A stretch of DNA of 14,385 nucleotides. Source: SFJ001 sp045118955. GTDB lineage: Bacteria; Bacillota; Clostridia; Oscillospirales; Ruminococcaceae. Location: NCBI GenBank assembly GCA_045118955.1, contig JBGVKB010000029.1, positions 1-14,385 on the forward strand, in the 5' to 3' direction. The notes under the pieces were generated by a model, which saw only the letters and a list, made by a program, of their open reading frames with translations, searched no databases and was not told the DNA's origin. Shown piece by piece: positions 12,821-14,385 of this stretch. The translations under genes were made by a program, and so were the position numbers. The stretch's first letter is position 1. Each line of letters opens with the position of its first letter.

Positions 12821-12870
12821 AAGGGAGCGTAAGGCTGCTGGGCAGCCGTTATGTCCGTATGGGGTGCCGC

Positions 12871-13236
12871 TTACTTCGCGGGCACGTTCTTGGTGGCGAC
12901 GATGGCAACGCCGGTGCCGGCCACGTTCTCAACGATCACCTGACCGATGGTCACGGGGGCGGGCACATCGATGCTCTGCAGATCCTTGATGCAGTCAAAG
13001 ATCTTGCCCTTGGGAATGTCGCTCACGGTCTTGACCGAGGCCATGGCCAGGGTGCCGCCGGTCACGCGCACGGTGCTGGTGACGATGCGGGTGGGGTTGG
13101 TCAGCTCCTTGCGGGCGTAGGCATCACCGCGGGGGCAGGTGTTGCCGGACACGGAAACGACCTCAGCACCCTCCATCTCCACGGTCAGCGGGCAGCCCAG
13201 AGGGCAGCCAATGCAGATCAGATTCACTTTTTCCAT
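12871..13236 (-). CDS. DUF1667 domain CxxC protein
   Basis: This is a 121-residue small cytoplasmic protein of the DUF1667 (COG3862) family, which almost always accompanies a FAD-dependent oxidoreductase as here. The N-terminal cysteines C8, C11 and C15 (CIGCPLGC) and C34 (TCPRG) probably bind a metal or Fe-S cluster, perhaps passing electrons to or from its partner; this is inferred. The rest (RIVTSTVRVTGG... LPVKT-like region reading MASVKTVSDIPKGKIFD) is the standard family body. The ATG at 13236 begins 3 nt after the oxidoreductase stop, with a GGAGGAGG site inside the end of that gene, so translation is coupled. A strong terminator follows at 12785-12820. Length is normal. Confidence 0.93.
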   Translation of the reverse strand: MEKVNLICIGCPLGCPLTVEMEGAEVVSVSGNTCPRGDAYARKELTNPTRIVTSTVRVTGGTLAMASVKTVSDIPKGKIFDCIKDLQSIDVPAPVTIGQVIVENVAGTGVAIVATKNVPAK

Positions 13237-13239
13237 GGT

Positions 13240-14385
13240 TTACGCCTCCTCCAGGGTCACGGTGATGTGGTCAGCCTCGGGATGATCCAGCAGCAGCTGG
13301 GTCTTCAGCTGGACGGTCTCCATCTCACCCGGGGCCAGCACCGGCCGCTTGCGGCTGAAGATGCAGGTATCGCCGGCGTAGACCGCGATCTTCTTGTTCT
13401 TGTACACGTTGCCCACGCGGAAACGCAGGGTCACGGTGCCATTGGGGTCGGCCAGCTCGGGGCGGACGGCCACGGGCACGGTGTAGCGCACGCCGTTCTC
13501 GCACTGGATGGGCAGAGCCTTGGCCTCCTTGCTCTCGCAGCCGCTCTGGATGTAGGCGGCGGCGTGGCGGCCGGCAGCAGCGGCCTCCTCGGACACGAAG
13601 TCGACCAGATCATGCACGTGCAGCACGTTGCCGGCAGCGAACACGCCGGGGATGTTGGTCTCCAGGCTCTCGTTGACGGCGGGGCCGTTGGTGATGGGGT
13701 TCAGGCTGACGCCGGCCTTGCTGGACAGCTCGTTCTCGGGGATCAGGCCGCAGCTCAGCAGCAGGGTGTCGCACTCATAGTGCTCCTCGGTGCCGGGCAC
13801 GGGCTTGCCGTTCTCAACGCGGGCCAGAGTGATGCCGGTGACGCGGTCCTTGCCCTCGATGTCCACGACGGTGTGGCTCAGCTTCAGGGGGATGCCGTAG
13901 TCGTCCAGACACTGCACGATGTTACGCTTCAGACCGCCGGAGTAGGGCATCAGCTCGGCAACGACCTGAACCTCAGCGCCCTCCAGAGTCATGCGGCGGG
14001 CCATGATCAGGCCGATGTCGCCGGAGCCCAGAATGACGCACTTGCGGCCGGGCATATAGCCCTCCATGTTGACCAGACGCTGGGCGGTACCGGCGGTGTA
14101 GACGCCGGCGGGGCGGTAGCCGGGGATGCCCAGCGCGCCGCGGGGACGCTCACGGCAGCCCATGGCCAGAATGACAGCCTTGGGATGCAGCTGGAACATA
14201 CCATCCTCGCGGTTCATGGCGGTGACGGTCTTGTCCTCTGCCAGATCCAGAACCATGGTGTTCAGCTTGTAGGGGATGCCCAGCTCCTTGACCTGCTCGA
14301 TGAAGCGGCCGGCGTACTCGGGGCCGGTCAGCTCCTCCTTGAAGGTGTGCAGGCCGAAGCCGTTGTGGATGCACTGGTTCAGAAT
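13240..14385 (-). CDS. FAD/NAD(P)-dependent oxidoreductase, N-terminus outside window
   Basis: This is a pyridine nucleotide-disulphide oxidoreductase-fold flavoprotein with 381 residues visible. The frame continues beyond the window edge, so the first FAD-binding GxGxxG is missing. The visible N-terminal end reads ILNQCIHNGFGLHTF, typical of the subfamily paired with DUF1667. Further motifs are VILAMGCRERPRGALGIPG, the NAD(P)-binding VILGSGDIGL, and the second FAD segment TNIPGVFAAGNVLHVHDLVDFV (broken here by no gap). A beta-rich C-terminal extension (about the last 120 residues) follows. The substrate is unknown. In many clostridia this pair sits with a glycerol-3-phosphate dehydrogenase-like gene, which would lie upstream off the window. 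It is an operon with DUF1667, with a 3-nt gap. Confidence 0.94.
   Translation of the reverse strand: MLNQCIHNGFGLHTFKEELTGPEYAGRFIEQVKELGIPYKLNTMVLDLAEDKTVTAMNREDGMFQLHPKAVILAMGCRERPRGALGIPGYRPAGVYTAGTAQRLVNMEGYMPGRKCVILGSGDIGLIMARRMTLEGAEVQVVAELMPYSGGLKRNIVQCLDDYGIPLKLSHTVVDIEGKDRVTGITLARVENGKPVPGTEEHYECDTLLLSCGLIPENELSSKAGVSLNPITNGPAVNESLETNIPGVFAAGNVLHVHDLVDFVSEEAAAAGRHAAAYIQSGCESKEAKALPIQCENGVRYTVPVAVRPELADPNGTVTLRFRVGNVYKNKKIAVYAGDTCIFSRKRPVLAPGEMETVQLKTQLLLDHPEADHITVTLEEA

Noticed and set aside
12640..12822. Upstream extension of the aldo/keto reductase reading frame
   Set aside because: The extension overlaps the promoter and leader, has no ribosome site, and adds sequence not found at the start of the AKR family.

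Overview
The window looks like chromosomal DNA from a GC-rich, strictly anaerobic gut Firmicute, most plausibly an Oscillospiraceae/Ruminococcaceae relative (Faecalibacterium/Subdoligranulum-like). This placement is inferred from the pyruvate:ferredoxin oxidoreductase, the clostridial FAD-oxidoreductase/DUF1667 pair, strong AGGAGG-type ribosome sites, clear sigma-A promoters (17-bp spacers) and dense intrinsic terminators. No phage, transposase, CRISPR array, rRNA or tRNA gene was seen.

Layout, left to right. (1) The 3' end of nifJ (+) ends at a strong terminator. (2) A yitT-family membrane protein gene (+) lies behind a near-consensus promoter and a roughly 110-nt leader that itself ends in a terminator. 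(3) gltS, a Na+/glutamate symporter (-), converges on yitT across bidirectional terminators and has a structured leader. (4) A lone acyl-carrier-protein-like gene (-) follows, preceded by a promoter-hairpin-hairpin-terminator unit at 3812-4005 that reads as a small RNA gene. (5) An AlaX-like alanyl-tRNA editing gene and trmB (-) form a tRNA quality/modification operon. (6) Divergent from it is a solute-binding-like lipoprotein gene (+) with no transporter genes beside it. (7) A degenerate-GGDEF protein with a Cys-containing N-terminal domain (+) has its own promoter and a leader hairpin. (8) After a terminator comes a small all-helical protein of unknown function (+). (9) A DMT/EamA transporter plus a PLP aminotransferase (-) form an operon. 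(10) An aldo/keto reductase with two C-terminal 4Fe-4S motifs (-) follows. (11) A FAD/NAD(P) oxidoreductase (-, running off the window) is tightly coupled to a DUF1667 CxxC protein.

The genes are mostly ordinary housekeeping, transport and redox functions. The more unusual content lies between the genes. At least three promoters (yitT, the 3977-4005 unit, the GGDEF gene) are followed by an intrinsic-terminator-like hairpin before any start codon, which suggests attenuation or small RNAs. Twice, a terminator abuts or nearly abuts the next promoter. The best candidates for something undescribed are the small RNA at 3812-3970 (with an apparently unpaired anti-Shine-Dalgarno tract) and the pseudoknot-capable yitT leader. 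Both are inferences from sequence alone and need comparative and RNA data.
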